In this document: piece by piece, positions 33,404-45,469 of the stretch | How positions within the stretch are numbered: the stretch's first letter is position 1 | Layout: each line of letters begins with the position of its first letter | Assembly (NCBI GenBank): GCA_037176725.1 | Contig: JAZBRS010000059.1 | Location: 13,751,001-13,815,000 of the forward strand | Source: Posidonia oceanica | Lineage: Eukaryota > Streptophyta > Magnoliopsida > Alismatales > Posidoniaceae | Direction of reading: 5' to 3' | DNA length: 64,000 nt | The notes under the pieces: generated by a model | Told to the model about the DNA's origin: nothing | Database searches by the model: none | Seen by the model: only the letters and a program-made list of their open reading frames with translations | Made by a program: the position numbers and the translations under genes

Positions 33404-36183
33404 AAGCAACCTAGCAGACAAATTGATGACTAGATGCATACGTCTTGTATGGTATCTTCGTTTGCTGTTGAAGGCAACAACAACAACCTGCTCCTGTATA
33501 TCGTCCACTCCACTAACAGTACTACAGGGATGATACAGGTCTCGACCCGACAACTAAATACATTTCGGACATGATGTTAGACTAGTATTTCTAGCACTAC
33601 ATTGCACATATGAACAAACTCAAGTAGGTGAATTGATCAGGTGAAATGGTTTTCGTACCTTCCTTCTACGTTTGAATCATGTTGGAATCAAGTAATATAT
33701 TATCTTGTGTTAAAAGAAAAAAAATAAAACACTACATTGCACTTATGGTCACATCCATAATAAAGGCCTTCGACTTGTTCCCTGGAAAATATGCATGCAT
33801 GGGTTGGGTAAACTCTAGATAAAAGATGGTGGGTTGCACAATTACAGTAAATGTAGATTAATATATTTTTTCAGTACAGTCAATATAGAACTAATATTCT
33901 CAACAATATACAACATTGCGTTAATTTCTCTGGCTATACACAGTTTACCTTTATAAAATGTAATACAATCCAGCACTTTGAACGGCAACAATATCAGCCA
34001 ATCTTCAAATGCATCACTAGAATCAATAAGAAATGCCCTTTGCTAGCAGAAACCAGACGTAGAAACCAAGACCTTCGGTGGGAGAATTCCCGTCAAGTCT
34101 CCCTCAATCCTGTACTTCGGATTCAAGCTCAGGACCTTGGGCTCTATTTCCACAAGGCTGGCCAACTACTCTGCAGCATGCAGTTGGTTACTTAGGCTTC
34201 ACATGGTAGATTTCATAAACCCTACTCAATTCAAAATAAATAAAAAATAAAAAAAAAAATCTTTGGTTGACTCCTAATTGTATTTGATACACTTAGGGAT
34301 TCACAAGTCAGTTTCCTTCAAGTAGTTTGTCAAGATTGCCTGCATTTAACAAAACAAGAGAAGAATAAAATTTTTCTTTATACGATTTTCACATTATATA
34401 TGATGACACAAATCTCTCTATAGGTAGGTATAACTGGCAAAATTTTAGAAGAATGGCTATCATAGTGTCGATCCTCCTTTTGAATCAAAACTACAAATGT
34501 GAGGCACCATGTTCACAACTGGACACCTCAAGTAGAGGTCTTCAACCAAGGATATCATTGGAATGGTGACCAATCTCATAGGCCTCTTTGATAGTGTTCC
34601 AAATACAATGCTCTACAAGTCGGTAGGCATCTAACAAGGGTGCCACCAACCACCTCTGAATGATTGTTGGTAATGTGGAATCGACAGTACATTATTTAGT
34701 GACTACTGAAGACCTTAGATGTGACTGTATTAACTAGCTAATACCTTCTAGATATTTAAGGATCATTACAAGCTAAAATAGTTTTCTCCATGTCTTTTTT
34801 TTTTTTTTTTGAAGGATTGGTAACCTATTATGGTTGAAAGATTATACTACTGTCACCTTAGACATACATATAAACCCTTGCTCAAGTGTCAGCTTTTAAT
34901 TGTGCCTTTTTCCTTGTGTGATGTTGCAACATCACAAGTTCAGTTGTGAAACTTGTTCGATCAATGCATGAGCAGTACTAGTTTAGTGTGCTTGTGAATT
35001 GCATGCGGGGGAACATAATGAAGATGGTTCGTGATTTTAAAACTTTAGTTCTGGCACGTGATGTTTGAGATTGACTCAAGGTCAAGTTTAAATTGCAGTT
35101 TAGAAGAAAAAAACACCATTTTTTCTTAAGTAACTTGAAGTCACTGTTTCTTTTAGTAGCATCCATTTTCTCTTGTGGTGTTGCAGCGTACATATCACCA
35201 ACTTTTATATGTTGATTATTCCATGAGTAGCTCAGGCTTGCTATTGAATGTTGAGTAACATCATGATATTTAACTATTAGCTTTTGCAATTGATGTTTGA
35301 CATGTGTCAAGTTAAATGGCACTCTGAAACATCATTTTTTATTCTTAAGTAATTTAACAAAAATGTTCATCCTTTAGAAGTGTGAATAAAGCTTATTTGT
35401 ATTTTAGATAAATAAAAAATGATGATAAAATCAAAATAGCCCGACAGACCTGAACGGTATTTGTAATTGCGATTGGATATGCAAACATTTGAATGAACTT
35501 TAGAAGATGAATAAAGAAGAAAAGTAATTAAGATGAACAAAGATGTCATTAACATGGACTAGTCTAGTCACTTGAACGAAACATATATAATTGAAGCCCT
35601 AACCCTGGATATTCTACCTCAAATAAATTTACTTATAGTGAGGGTTAGATGGTGAGAGATTTGTAGGGATTACTTATGATAGTGTATTAGAATCACTTGT
35701 TCCTTTCGATAGTGTATTAGAATCACCTTGATTCCCACCTTTTTTTAAAAAAAACCCACTTGTACTTTGTCACCCAAGTTGGTGACTTCACATGATCCAC
35801 TATTCTAGGCCCACCATGCCAACAACAGCCCAAGAGGAAGCCCACAAAAATGCCCTAGTGTAATGCATGCACCAATAACCTGCCAAAGTTTCCAAGTAAA
35901 CATTCATATAATTTTTTTGTGTTCACCAATAAACATTATTGTATTAGCTAAGCAGCAGTAAAGTAAAACAGAACCGTAATTATTTGAGAAACAACTTGCT
36001 TAGTGGCTCTTTTTTTTTTAATATCTCAATCATCGCACGTTTATCATCGTACTATCCTCAGCACCAAAAATACTGAACAAACCTAGTTTTACTATCGTCA
36101 ACACCAAAAATACTGAACATACTACAATATTCTAAAAATTATTTATACACATCATGCTCATGCATAATCAAATAATTATGTTC
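33402..36183. other. Spacer with an ancient duplication, no gene supported
   Basis: A diverged direct duplication of about 240 bp covers about 34880-35120 and 35135-35355. Shared words include tgatgttgcaacatcac/tggtgttgcagcgtacatatcac, gatgtttga and aacac/atcattttttcttaagtaa. A minus-strand stretch near 34045-34180 reads like a short coding remnant (IEPKVLSLNPKYRIEGDLTG) but has stops on both sides. It is treated under findings. Confidence 0.5.
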
Positions 36184-38947
36184 CTAGTGCTTAAGCTTGG
36201 AAAGGAGGTAGAGCCCACATGAAGAGAACAGAATGGAAGCTGCAAAGCAGAGGAGATCTATGGGACTAGTGATGACCACCATCTTGCACTTCTCAACCAA
36301 CCCCACCAGTAAAACCATCACAATGACATGGCCGAGCTTCGTCTTCAGCTCATTCACTGATTTAATTTCTAGCCATTTCGGCCGCTCCTGCATGAGTGAG
36401 AATGGACGGCAAAGAATTTGTTTGTTAGAAGGTTTCTAAATGAATAGAACGACCAACAAAAAAGTATCCATGTTACTGACCACATTCATTCAGCATTTGT
36501 AGTCTGACTTCATTAGGATTTTTGACATATAAGCTTTTATACTTACTGATCAAGAAATTAATTAATTCACACAAATGGATCTTTTTTATCATCTAAATAA
36601 ATATTCACTGTAAGTTGCTACGCACTGGTTCCAATTATTTGAAGCAAAATCTTGTTGTTTCTTGATTAAAGTTGCTGCTGAAAGATATATTCCTTAACAA
36701 TCATTTAGGAGGCAAATTTTGCAGTTTAAGGAAGTTGCTGATGTTTAGTTGTAATTTCTGAATATTTCCTACTACTTGTTCACGTAAGCCTTGAAAATAG
36801 GATGCCGGTAACAGCTAAAAAGGACTGCATTGTAGTTAAGCAATTTGATCACCTCATCTGTTGATTAAAAGCTAAAACCAGGTCAGATTAAATTATATGG
36901 CCAGCTTATGTTGAATTGAAATTGTAGAGGAAACTACAGTAAGAATCTTGTTTTTGCCTTGTTGGTTACTATTTGATCACAGTATAGAGAATAGCCAGTT
37001 GTCCAAGTATTATCTGAGAATTTATAGAGAGGAAATATTTTCCTGATTTAGCATTTATGCGTGTTTAAATTAAGATAAAAATATAAAGAGTAAACCTGAA
37101 GGATGAAGAGACCAAAGAAGTTCGATCTGGATGAAGAGGTCTTCCCTATGTCAAGATCACTAATGAAAAGCTCATAGAGCCCCATGCCAAAGACAAGCAT
37201 GACTGTTCCTATCAGGTACACATCTGCAGGTAAAAGCTAGTTATGGTTAGTCTACTTTCAACTTAAACCTTCAAGGCTTTGTGCAAAACTAATTCATACA
37301 TGCAGAGTGAAGCCCACAGATACCGTCCTAGCATGATGCAACCATAGTGATAATGAAGATTTGAGATAAATATTTATGTTGAACCAGTTGTGTAGATATA
37401 GAATGCTAATATGGTAACAGATCTTTTTAAGAGCCTGAGAACTAAAGAAAAGGAAATGTTTGCAATGGTATGTTAAATGTTTTGTATGCAATATGTATAC
37501 ATATATTACCGAACAGTATTGAAAAGACCAGTCTAAGTTTATCTGAAGTTTCTCACCTACGGCTTCAATGAGCATTTGTACTACTCTTCCACGAGATGAA
37601 AAATATTGCAAGAAGGAGCTAACTATGATAACACAACCCTGCAACAATAACAAAATTATAAACTCTGCTGCCAAGTGCCAACTGTATCTATGACGGTATG
37701 GGAAGATTCATGATATGCAATATCGTTATTTTTTCAAGTAATCTGGAAAGATCTCGATACCTGAATTTTCATTGTTAATAACTCGAAAGGCTATCTTTCG
37801 TAAGTACCAGCAAAGGCAAATTTTTTGTGAGTGATGCAACTGAGCTAATAAATGGTAGAAAAAGATACCTTTATATCTATGAGTTAACAACCTGATAGTC
37901 AACAAATAAATGATAGAAAAAGAAACCTTTGTTCCATGTCCAGCATTCTTATTTCCCATGAAAGATATGTCACTCAATATCAGTGCATTCAGATAGCCTA
38001 ACAGGCTTACACTTACACATTCTAAGGAAATTGTCATAGGCCTCAAATCTAAATTCAGAATTCTGAGGATTTATAGAAATAAAAGCACTGAGGTTCTATG
38101 CAGAACCACTTGTACGGAGAAGAAATTTTTTTTCCTTTCCTATGCAACTTTGAGCCTTTGACATCAACTCAATGAGCTTTTCCGTTGACTGTTTAAACTT
38201 ATATTCCACTTAGACTCATCCTTGAGGTACAAAAAACTAACTTTTCATACAATTCCGCAAAACACCATCAATTTAGCTCATTATCAGTTACTAGATGCTA
38301 AGATTAAAGTATCTATTTGGTAGATTTTGTCTTCCCTGTATGTGAGCCATCTACGACCTAATTAAAATGGTCATAACACAATATTAAAAAAAAAAAAAGG
38401 CACATGAAATTCCTTATGCGACTGATTTCTCCATCAGCTTGGTAAATTATCAGCATGTGTTACCAACAAGCCACAATCAATTTGTCCAAGGAAAACCCAC
38501 CTTAAAAAAACACAACATGGATCCCACCAGCGAACCAAAAACCCCCAACAGTGTGAAGAATCTGAACCTAAATATAATCTGCACAAAACATGGATCCCAG
38601 AAAAAAAAAACAAAAATTAAAACTTGTAAGTTTTATATGAAAAAACGCAAACACTAAGATGAGAGATAAACCTTCTCTATTTGTTCCTCCTGATTGTTCT
38701 TCTGCATCCTAAGAGGGACTTCCTCACCCAAGCCGACATGGCGGTCCGCCGTGACCACACGAGGAGGGGGAGCGCAATCTTTAGAGCTTGCTCTGTCCTT
38801 GTTCCATGAGGTTGCACTCATTAGAACTGGAAATCCAGATCTCCTCCTCGAGACCGTCTGGTATCGCCGACGGAGCAAACCCAATTGCCCCCTCCTCGCA
38901 AGGGTCAGAGTCTCCGTCCCCACAGACGTCGGCAGGGTGGACTTCAT
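36184..38947 (-). CDS. UPF0114 (YqhA-type) membrane protein, probably plastidial, 255 aa
   Basis: Five exons on the minus strand: 38947-38672, 38578-38501, 37638-37557, 37223-37096, 36387-36184. All introns are GT..AG, phases fit, and the sum is 768 nt. Residues 1-92 (exon 1) begin with an Arg/Ser/Thr-rich stretch lacking acidic residues apart from one Glu, like a chloroplast transit peptide. Exon 2 (93-118) is the first membrane helix (RFFTLLGVFGSLVGSMLCFF). Exon 3 starts GCVIIVSSFLQYF. Exon 4 carries DVYLIGTVMLVFGMGLYELF. Exon 5 holds the conserved ERPKWLEIKSVNELKTKLGH and two further helices, ending in CGLYLLSKLKH. The family is widespread in bacteria and plant plastids, and its function is unknown. 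The 78-nt exon 2 is easily missed. Plastid location is an inference. Confidence 0.85.
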
Positions 38948-38999
38948 GGTCTTGCAGGCAAAATCACATCAACCTGGACTACAACAAGGGGAACCAAGT

Positions 39000-40740
39000 T
39001 CACGCGTCTATATGAAATGAAATGAAATGAACCTCCCCACTGGAAGAGGTTGGAGAGGTGAATTGTGTAGTGCGTGGGGGACCAACAAGGTGTACATTTG
39101 CAAGTTGGTAATGGGAAAAATGTGTGAGGGCTTGAAAGGGAGTGCAAGGAAGGAAGGTTCATGAATGCACTTCTCTTCTCAGAGAAACCACAGCCACGGG
39201 AGGGAAAAAAGCCAAAACAGGTAGGTAAGTTGGGTAAAGTTCCCGACACCACCCTGGTAAGATGACCACGAGTCTCAACTCTGACACTAATTGCGGTACT
39301 AAATTAATCGTCATTTAAGCCAATCCACGTTTTTCTTATAATCCTGGTCTCCTCTACTGCGATTTTTATACTTCTCCATCTTTACAGGTTCTGGTTATAT
39401 ATTTCATTAATCTCTTCGATTCAAATTGTATATTAATATTGAATTAGAAATTGTTGCAATACTGTAGGATCTTCATCAATCTCTCATACATTAGCTGCGG
39501 AAAAAAAGAAAGAAATTGTAGAATATACGATTAATACGAATTAATGTGCATATTGTGAAATCTATAACTTCTTCAAATTAGATCAATAAAATTAAAAAAA
39601 AATTGAAAACCAGCAAAATCTTAAAACTCAAGTCAAGGAGGATTTAAGAACGGACGAGAAAAAGTGATATTGATTTATTTTTTCTCTTGACCCTGCAGTA
39701 ATGTTCAATTTTGATACCAATTCTGGAACATAGGATAGCTGAAGTAATCCTCTCTATTATTATTTTTATACTTTCTTGACCATGTAGTTGATCAATAAAT
39801 ATGTTGGACGTAGACTACCTTCAGCTTGGAATGTTAAAGGAAGGAGATTTGAATAAAAGAAAAACAGAAAGGTCTTAGGCTCATTAAGAATGAGTATTGT
39901 CCAATGAGGATCACAATTTGACAATTAATTGTTTTGATTCTACCATTATTTGCATGCTTACTTTTTCTATGGGTTTGGTGACTTTTAACCCTACATCCTT
40001 TATGCTGCTTTAAGGCTGTAAAGATAAAGGTAGTACAAAAAGAAATTTCATATAATTTGGTGTTAGGATGTAAGTAATTAGGAAGTAAATAACAATTCTT
40101 TCATGTACTTTGCTTAGAAGCTGAATGCAAAGTTGCAAACCACTAATCTGTTATCACATAGATGGTACTACTCTAGTTCTTTCTAATTGATGTATATCAG
40201 CAAAATAACCGGTACTGCATACAAGTCATGCACATTAATGTTTCTGTACAGAAGAGATTCCCAAGAGACCAAGATCATAGCAGAACATAAAGACAAGAGA
40301 GTCTGCCTTTCGTGTTCACATATTGGATTATTGGGGGGGGGGGGGGGGGGGGCCCAGGAAGGGGAATTAGGCAGGTTAAATTTTACATTGAAGACAACCT
40401 ACAGTTAAACCCAACACGATCATACATCTCTACCAGAGTTGAAGCTAATGAGCTAAACAAGAGCACTGACACTGCTCTAGCATTCTTCATGTGTGCGTCA
40501 AAATCTATCCTGCAAAATCATGTGAAGCAAATTACAATCTTTCTTGTTCGTAATGTAGTACAATTCTCATTTATTAAAAACTTTGTTGCATGCAGTGATG
40601 ATGTGAATGTGCTGCTATAATTAACTTTTCATCGTACGAGAATGTACTAATAGATATTTTGAGTCTCCTACGTACTATTAGATATTTTTAGCAAGAAAAT
40701 CGGGTAATGTGAGCTCATCAGATAAAGTTAATCTTACAAG
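39000..40740. other. Upstream region of the UPF0114 gene and spacer
   Basis: The first 250 bp (39000-39250) are mixed-composition sequence, probably leader and promoter of the minus-strand UPF0114 gene. A repeated aaatg run (39016-39031) lies in the presumed leader. Beyond 39300 it is AT-rich with no recognised gene, apart from the G run listed separately. Confidence 0.45.
40333..40352 (+). repeat. Run of 20 G
   Basis: Twenty consecutive G, directly followed by ccc. It lies about 390 bp downstream of the DUF1005 stop codon. Confidence 0.9.
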
Positions 40741-40742
40741 AG

Positions 40743-42709
40743 CTACAAAGAATTGTGTGATGACCGCTTGGCCTTCCTCCTGAACGGTCTGCATGCTTCA
40801 ATGCTGAGGTCCACAGCAGCCGCAAGAGCTATGAATATAGCAGCATCTTCTACACAGGTCACATGTTGCATTGCTAGCTGCACCAAGGGCTTGCTGCTTT
40901 TCCCCTCCCCTTGAACCTTACAGTTCATAACAAAGCCACCAATAATGTAACCTCCCAATTCAGTGGCTATGTTGTTAGTTCCATTACTTTGTGGGTTTGA
41001 TGCAGCAGTTACAATCGAAGTGTGCCGATCCATGTCTATGAAAAATTCACCTCCCTTATCTGCACTTAGCAGTACATCTGAAACAATGACTCCAGATTCA
41101 TTGCCATCAGGGAGAAGATATAGACGAAGGAAAACAGAGTCTTTAGTTCCACTCTCACGCCATGCCTCCAACCGGCCCCATGGATGCCAGCTATCAGATA
41201 GCCCTGCCGGATCAGGCCGAAGGATGAGCCATGCACCTGGATTGGAACGTGAAACCCGATCACTGCCTGTAGCAGGTACAAAAGGGGTTGACATGGAAGC
41301 TGCAGCTACTGCAGATCCGCAAAGATCATGGATCACAACCTTCCAGCCCTTCCTCTCCCTCCCAGAATCATTGTCGGTGGCACCATTGGAGCTTGACCAA
41401 TAATTGCCCAATGGATCCGATGCAGATGATCTGTCATAGATTGATAAGTAAGATTATCAATAGCCCTAGCAGATTAATAGGAGTCCAGGTGATACCAAGA
41501 AAGCTACAATAATGATATATTCCATACTACAAGCCCTACTTGTAAGAAAGTTGAACTCTTATACAAATTATCACAAATGACGTGTGTTCATGGAAATTTA
41601 ATATTCAATACTTTAAAATGCTGATATGTAGTATCTAGATACTAAATTTGTTGCTGAAACTGTCAATGAGCTGAACTGTTCATAAACAGCTCCAGCTTGA
41701 TAACAGGAATATTTTGTCTTATAGAAGCAAGCTTGACATTGTTTGCTGAGAATATTATATGTAAAAATATATGTAATCATCATGGAATAATTTAGACATT
41801 TTATTTAGACATTGGAATTTTTTGACACCTGATATTTTCATGTATATTAGAAAGTGTCAGAAAATTAATACATAACAAAAGTTTCAATATTAACATTTTC
41901 AGTAACAAGCATGGTGCAGAATATGGGTTCAGCATGGCTCATAACAAAGAAATTTGAATGTATTCAAATGATCATTTCGGTTACCATATGGATTGCATAT
42001 TGTCATGATGGTCAGTATCAATGTCATCATTCATTATCTTGTCTATTTCAGAATAAGAGAGTTCTATATATGAGATTGAATGAAAGAAACTTTAGTATTA
42101 CCTTCTATCTCTGCTGAACTTGCAACTAAATATGGGTTGCTTGATGGAGCCCTGGAGCTGAACTATCTGTGGACTTGAAGCAGTTTCATCTTCGAATTGG
42201 AAAACATATCTTGGATCAGGATCCAGCTTCACTCTCAAATGTAGTTCAGGCCCTGGTTTCCCCTCATTATGCTTGCTTTTTCCAATGCCAATCCACCCAT
42301 TGTGAAGCAGGACTGACCTCCCGGTTCCCCACTCAGGGTCCACTTCCAACCTAAACACACCAATCTGCTGTTTCCTGCCACTAATGCCACAATGAGAACC
42401 CTGTCTACCTGCGAAAACTGTGATTTCGAGGTATGCTTGGCTAGAACTGAAACAGGTTGGAGCCAGCACCTTAACATCGGACTTTTCGAGGTTAAAGATA
42501 CAGATACTGCCATGAGGATCTGGGTTAGCCTGTGGCCTGGACATTAAAGGTATAGAAACTGTCTGAACAGGGAAACCTCGAAGTCGGATCTCACACAAGA
42601 ATTTAGAAGAAGATGCATCAACACTACCATGTAATAGCTTTGATGCTATCACAGGATTTCTCAACCCCAGAGAGCCAATTGAGAGCCTAACAAAAGCTTG
42701 AGGATCCAT
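40743..42709 (-). CDS. DUF1005 family protein, 431 aa
   Basis: Two exons on the minus strand, 42709-42102 and 41430-40743 (608 + 688 = 1296 nt). The intron is bounded by AG|GTAATA and GACAG|ATC, and Arg-203 is split across it. The protein starts MDPQAFVRLSIGSLGLR, the usual N-terminus of this plant-only family. It has conserved blocks ICIFNLEKSDVKVL, WIGIGKSKHNEGKPGPELHL and PDPRYVFQFEDE in exon 1. Exon 2 holds PFVPATGSDRVSRSNPGAWL, SWHPWGRLEAWRE and LGGYIIGGFVMNCKVQGEGK. Length and single intron are what I recall for the family. Function is unknown. An in-frame ATG 15 nt upstream (42724) would add five residues, and a three-codon uORF overlaps that spot. No signal peptide is seen. Confidence 0.9.
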
Positions 42710-43925
42710 CGGTGTTACAATCATCTCCTCATGATTCAAAAATAACAAGCAAACGTCTAGAAATTTCTGTAACATAGATAGGACAACAATAAACATGTGT
42801 AACAAAATTTTTGTAAATATTGATGCTAACAATCATTAAAAAAAAACAAGCTATTTAAGATTAACAAAGTATTTGAAAGCTTGTCAAGCTCATGGAGAAG
42901 GTAATTTATCAAGCATATAAAATAAGCTCAGAATTGAGTGAAATTTCAGCATCAAAATATCCTAAAAGGAACTGTCTGCAGAAATAATAGACAGAAATAA
43001 ATAAGTGCTTAGTGGCCCCTTTAAGTCATCATTGCATCATCAGCAGTATGATGATCCAGTTGGTCAATATAAAATGTAAAGTTCTTCTTCTTACCTGAGC
43101 TCATTAGGAGAGAACGTGACAGTGTTCTTCTGAAGGGATATTCAAAAACAAAAACAAGTACATTTGAAAGAAAAGAAAATTGTTGGACAAGACAGTTATT
43201 GACTCCTGTTAACTATGCTGAAGAATAACAAGAGCAGTTTGCAACACTAAACTGTGAAAGCAACTAGTTGTAAAATCACTTCTTTCCAACATGGTTCCAC
43301 TAGCTTGAAATAAAATGTTGTCCAACCCCAAGGAAGGTTGTAATATGATGCAGTAGAAATATTACAACAAACAATGCTCATGCGAACAAAGAGGGAAAAT
43401 TAAAAATAGAATATAATTAAATCCTTCTCGCAACCATGCTAAAATAATGCTAAAATCCACCTCTCTACAATACACACCACACTTCCACTTGCAAATAAAC
43501 CACAAGCAGTATACTGATTAAAATGACTACTATCTGTACTTTAGAGCACTTCAGATTTTACTAAAAACAGAACCAAAGAAAACCAAACTAATAAGGCCAA
43601 AAGATCATATGTAGCATTGATATGGATTTCATATGTTTTTAGAAGGTAAAGTGGTCTCGGGCAAGGAAGTTTGGTATTTGCTTTTGTAAAATGATTCCTA
43701 GACTCACACTTTCCTGGAGAAGTAAAAGATGAATACCAATGGCTTTCCATGTGGGCAAAGAAGATACCAAACCTTCCTTATGCCCTAGTATGAAGCACCT
43801 CAACCCCAAAAAGATTTCATCCCACATGCCAAGAAAAGCAAGACCTACAAACCACCTGAAACGGACAGAAAGAAAGATCAAACTCCCACAACATTTCTTT
43901 CGAATGTTGCAATTCACACACCCAT
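42710..43925. other. 5' leader/intron region of DUF1005 and promoter region of the LEA2 gene
   Basis: On the minus strand a good acceptor (tgttacag at about 42763) precedes the DUF1005 start codon and a good donor (gagctcag|gtaagaag) lies near 43097, so a 5' leader intron is likely. The remaining AT-rich part must also hold the promoter of the plus-strand LEA2 gene. A frame at 43739-44065 overlaps the LEA2 start out of phase and has no family support. Confidence 0.45.
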
Positions 43926-44525
43926 ATGAAGAAGCTAATCCTCGGGAAGGAGCGTCGGACCAACCCACTAGTCTGGTTGGCAGCGATCATCTGTGCTGTC
44001 CTGGCCATAGCCGTCATTATCACTGGCATCATCGTGTTCATAATCTACATGGTCTATCAGCCTAAGATGCCCTATGTCAAAGTGTCCTATGCTCAGCTCC
44101 TCCGCTTGGACTACGACAAGTCTGGGTTGCTCGCAACGCAGATGGTGATCAACATAATTGCGGACAATGATAATGCAAAGGCCCATGCAAGCTTCTCTGA
44201 AGTCGACTTCATCCTCAGATTCCACCAATTGGCAATTGCCAATCTGCGAGCTGATCCATTCGACGTGCCTAAGAACAGCTCATACATACTCAACTACATG
44301 GTCAACTCGTCGCCAATACCACTGGACAAAAGTGGAATGGATGAGGTCGACAACTCGCTAAAGAAGAACAGAATTGTTTTCAGCCTGCAGGGACAGGCAA
44401 GAACACAGTGGAGGGTGGGCATTTTTGTGTCAGTCAAGTTCTACACCCATCTCAACTGCCACCTTCAGTTCTTCCCTTCCAATGGCAGCACCATCGACTT
44501 GGACTGCAGCTCCAAATCAAATTGA
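43926..44525 (+). CDS. NDR1/HIN1-like LEA2 (hydroxyproline-rich glycoprotein group) protein, 199 aa
   Basis: Intronless. A short basic N-terminus (MKKLILGKERR) precedes one membrane helix at residues 16-42 (LVWLAAIICAVLAIAVIITG and onward). A LEA2 domain follows, facing the outside or lumen: YQPKMPYVKVSYAQLLRLDY, then VINIIADNDNAKAHASFSEV, SSPIPLDKSGMDEVDNSLKK and QARTQWRVGIF, ending with a Cys-containing tail (LNCHLQFFP and DLDCSSKSN). The start choice agrees with small members of the family that begin just before the helix. Family members sit at plasma membrane or endomembranes, and some act in defence or stress. The exact role here is unknown. The gene is GC-richer than its surroundings. 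Confidence 0.85.
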   Translation: MKKLILGKERRTNPLVWLAAIICAVLAIAVIITGIIVFIIYMVYQPKMPYVKVSYAQLLRLDYDKSGLLATQMVINIIADNDNAKAHASFSEVDFILRFHQLAIANLRADPFDVPKNSSYILNYMVNSSPIPLDKSGMDEVDNSLKKNRIVFSLQGQARTQWRVGIFVSVKFYTHLNCHLQFFPSNGSTIDLDCSSKSN

Positions 44526-45442
44526 TGGCATCTTGGAACCGGAGGCTGGTTAGAAAATTGTGGTCTTTCTGTTCTCACTTATCTTTTTTTCCATCCTAGT
44601 TTTTTTTTAGGTTCCACACATAAGATTATACCTTGTAGTAATGGTTAAGTATAGAATAATAAGATCAACAGAATCAGAAAGAAAATGGTTTCTTTCTTCT
44701 TTGAAAATTCATTACATCAGAGCAGAAGATTATACCTTTGTTTGCCTCTTCCTTTCCTTTGTCTCAAAAAATAAACTACTGGATCTCCAATGCTTCCAGG
44801 TGAGCATAAACCTTAAAACCCAAAACAACATAAACTGCCTTCCTCCTCCTCTTCGAGCAAAAACCAGAAAAGATCAATTTTTTACCCAGACCAAGTAATT
44901 CCCACACCAAAAAAGCCTCAAATCCACCAGAACCACCACGTTTCCCACTCGATCACCCCCAAGAAAAATACCCAAAAGGGCAAAAACAAAAGTGAAGGCG
45001 TGGAACTGCACACCCACCCCAAAAGACCCCCCCTATGGATTAACGCACCGAGGCCTCCTCGGATCCAGGGAAGAAGAAAACCGAAACCCAAGTGCGGGAA
45101 AGTGGTGAGGAGAACGAAACCCCGAGAGAAATGGAAGAAAGGAAGGCACACCAGGGGAAGAGGAGAAGAAGACGAATGGGAAGAGACTGGTCCCGAGAGA
45201 GAGAGAGAGAGAGAGCGAGTTCCCCAGCTATCGTGCATCGATTAAACTAGGAATTTGTGATGTATAGGAATGGGGAATTGGAGAACAGCTGTATTGGGTA
45301 GTGATGGATGGAGATGGACCCATGGAAGAGAGAGAGAATAGAGAGGAGGAGGGAGGTCCATGACCATGACGAGAAGGAAGGTCCGTGAGGAGTTTGTGAA
45401 TGGTGGTGTTGCCCCAACTGCTCCCATTTCTGCATGCAAACA
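44526..45442 (-). promoter_or_regulatory. Probable distal 5' leader and promoter of the DUF1005 gene
   Basis: Read on the minus strand, 45240-44900 looks like a plant 5' untranslated exon: a ctctctct tract (45197-45216 as ga repeats), pyrimidine-rich text, a ttccctggatccgagg exon-end-like stretch near 45060-45075, then a T-rich intron-like part. No coding frame with family support exists on either strand. If it joins to 43097, the plus-strand LEA2 gene lies inside the intron. The 3' end of the LEA2 transcript must fall at the right end of 44526-44640. Confidence 0.35.
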
Positions 45443-45461
45443 CCCCCCCCCCCCCCCCCCC
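45443..45461 (+). repeat. Run of 19 C
   Basis: Nineteen consecutive C, followed by accctccc. It lies about 200 bp upstream (minus strand) of the presumed DUF1005 leader, where it reads as a G run. Confidence 0.9.
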
Positions 45462-45469
45462 ACCCTCCC

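Noticed and set aside
37726..38046. 106-aa minus-strand frame within the UPF0114 gene
   Set aside because: First considered as the missing exon 2. It lacks the family motif, and the correct 78-nt exon was found at 38578-38501.
38654..39252. Plus-strand frames of 108 and 75 aa and a 102-aa minus-strand frame near the UPF0114 first exon
   Set aside because: The plus-strand frames are shadows of the transit-peptide exon. The minus-strand one lies upstream in the leader and is not in the exon series.
43739..44065. 108-aa plus-strand frame overlapping the LEA2 start
   Set aside because: Out of phase with the LEA2 frame, no family similarity, and it ends inside the LEA2 membrane-helix region.
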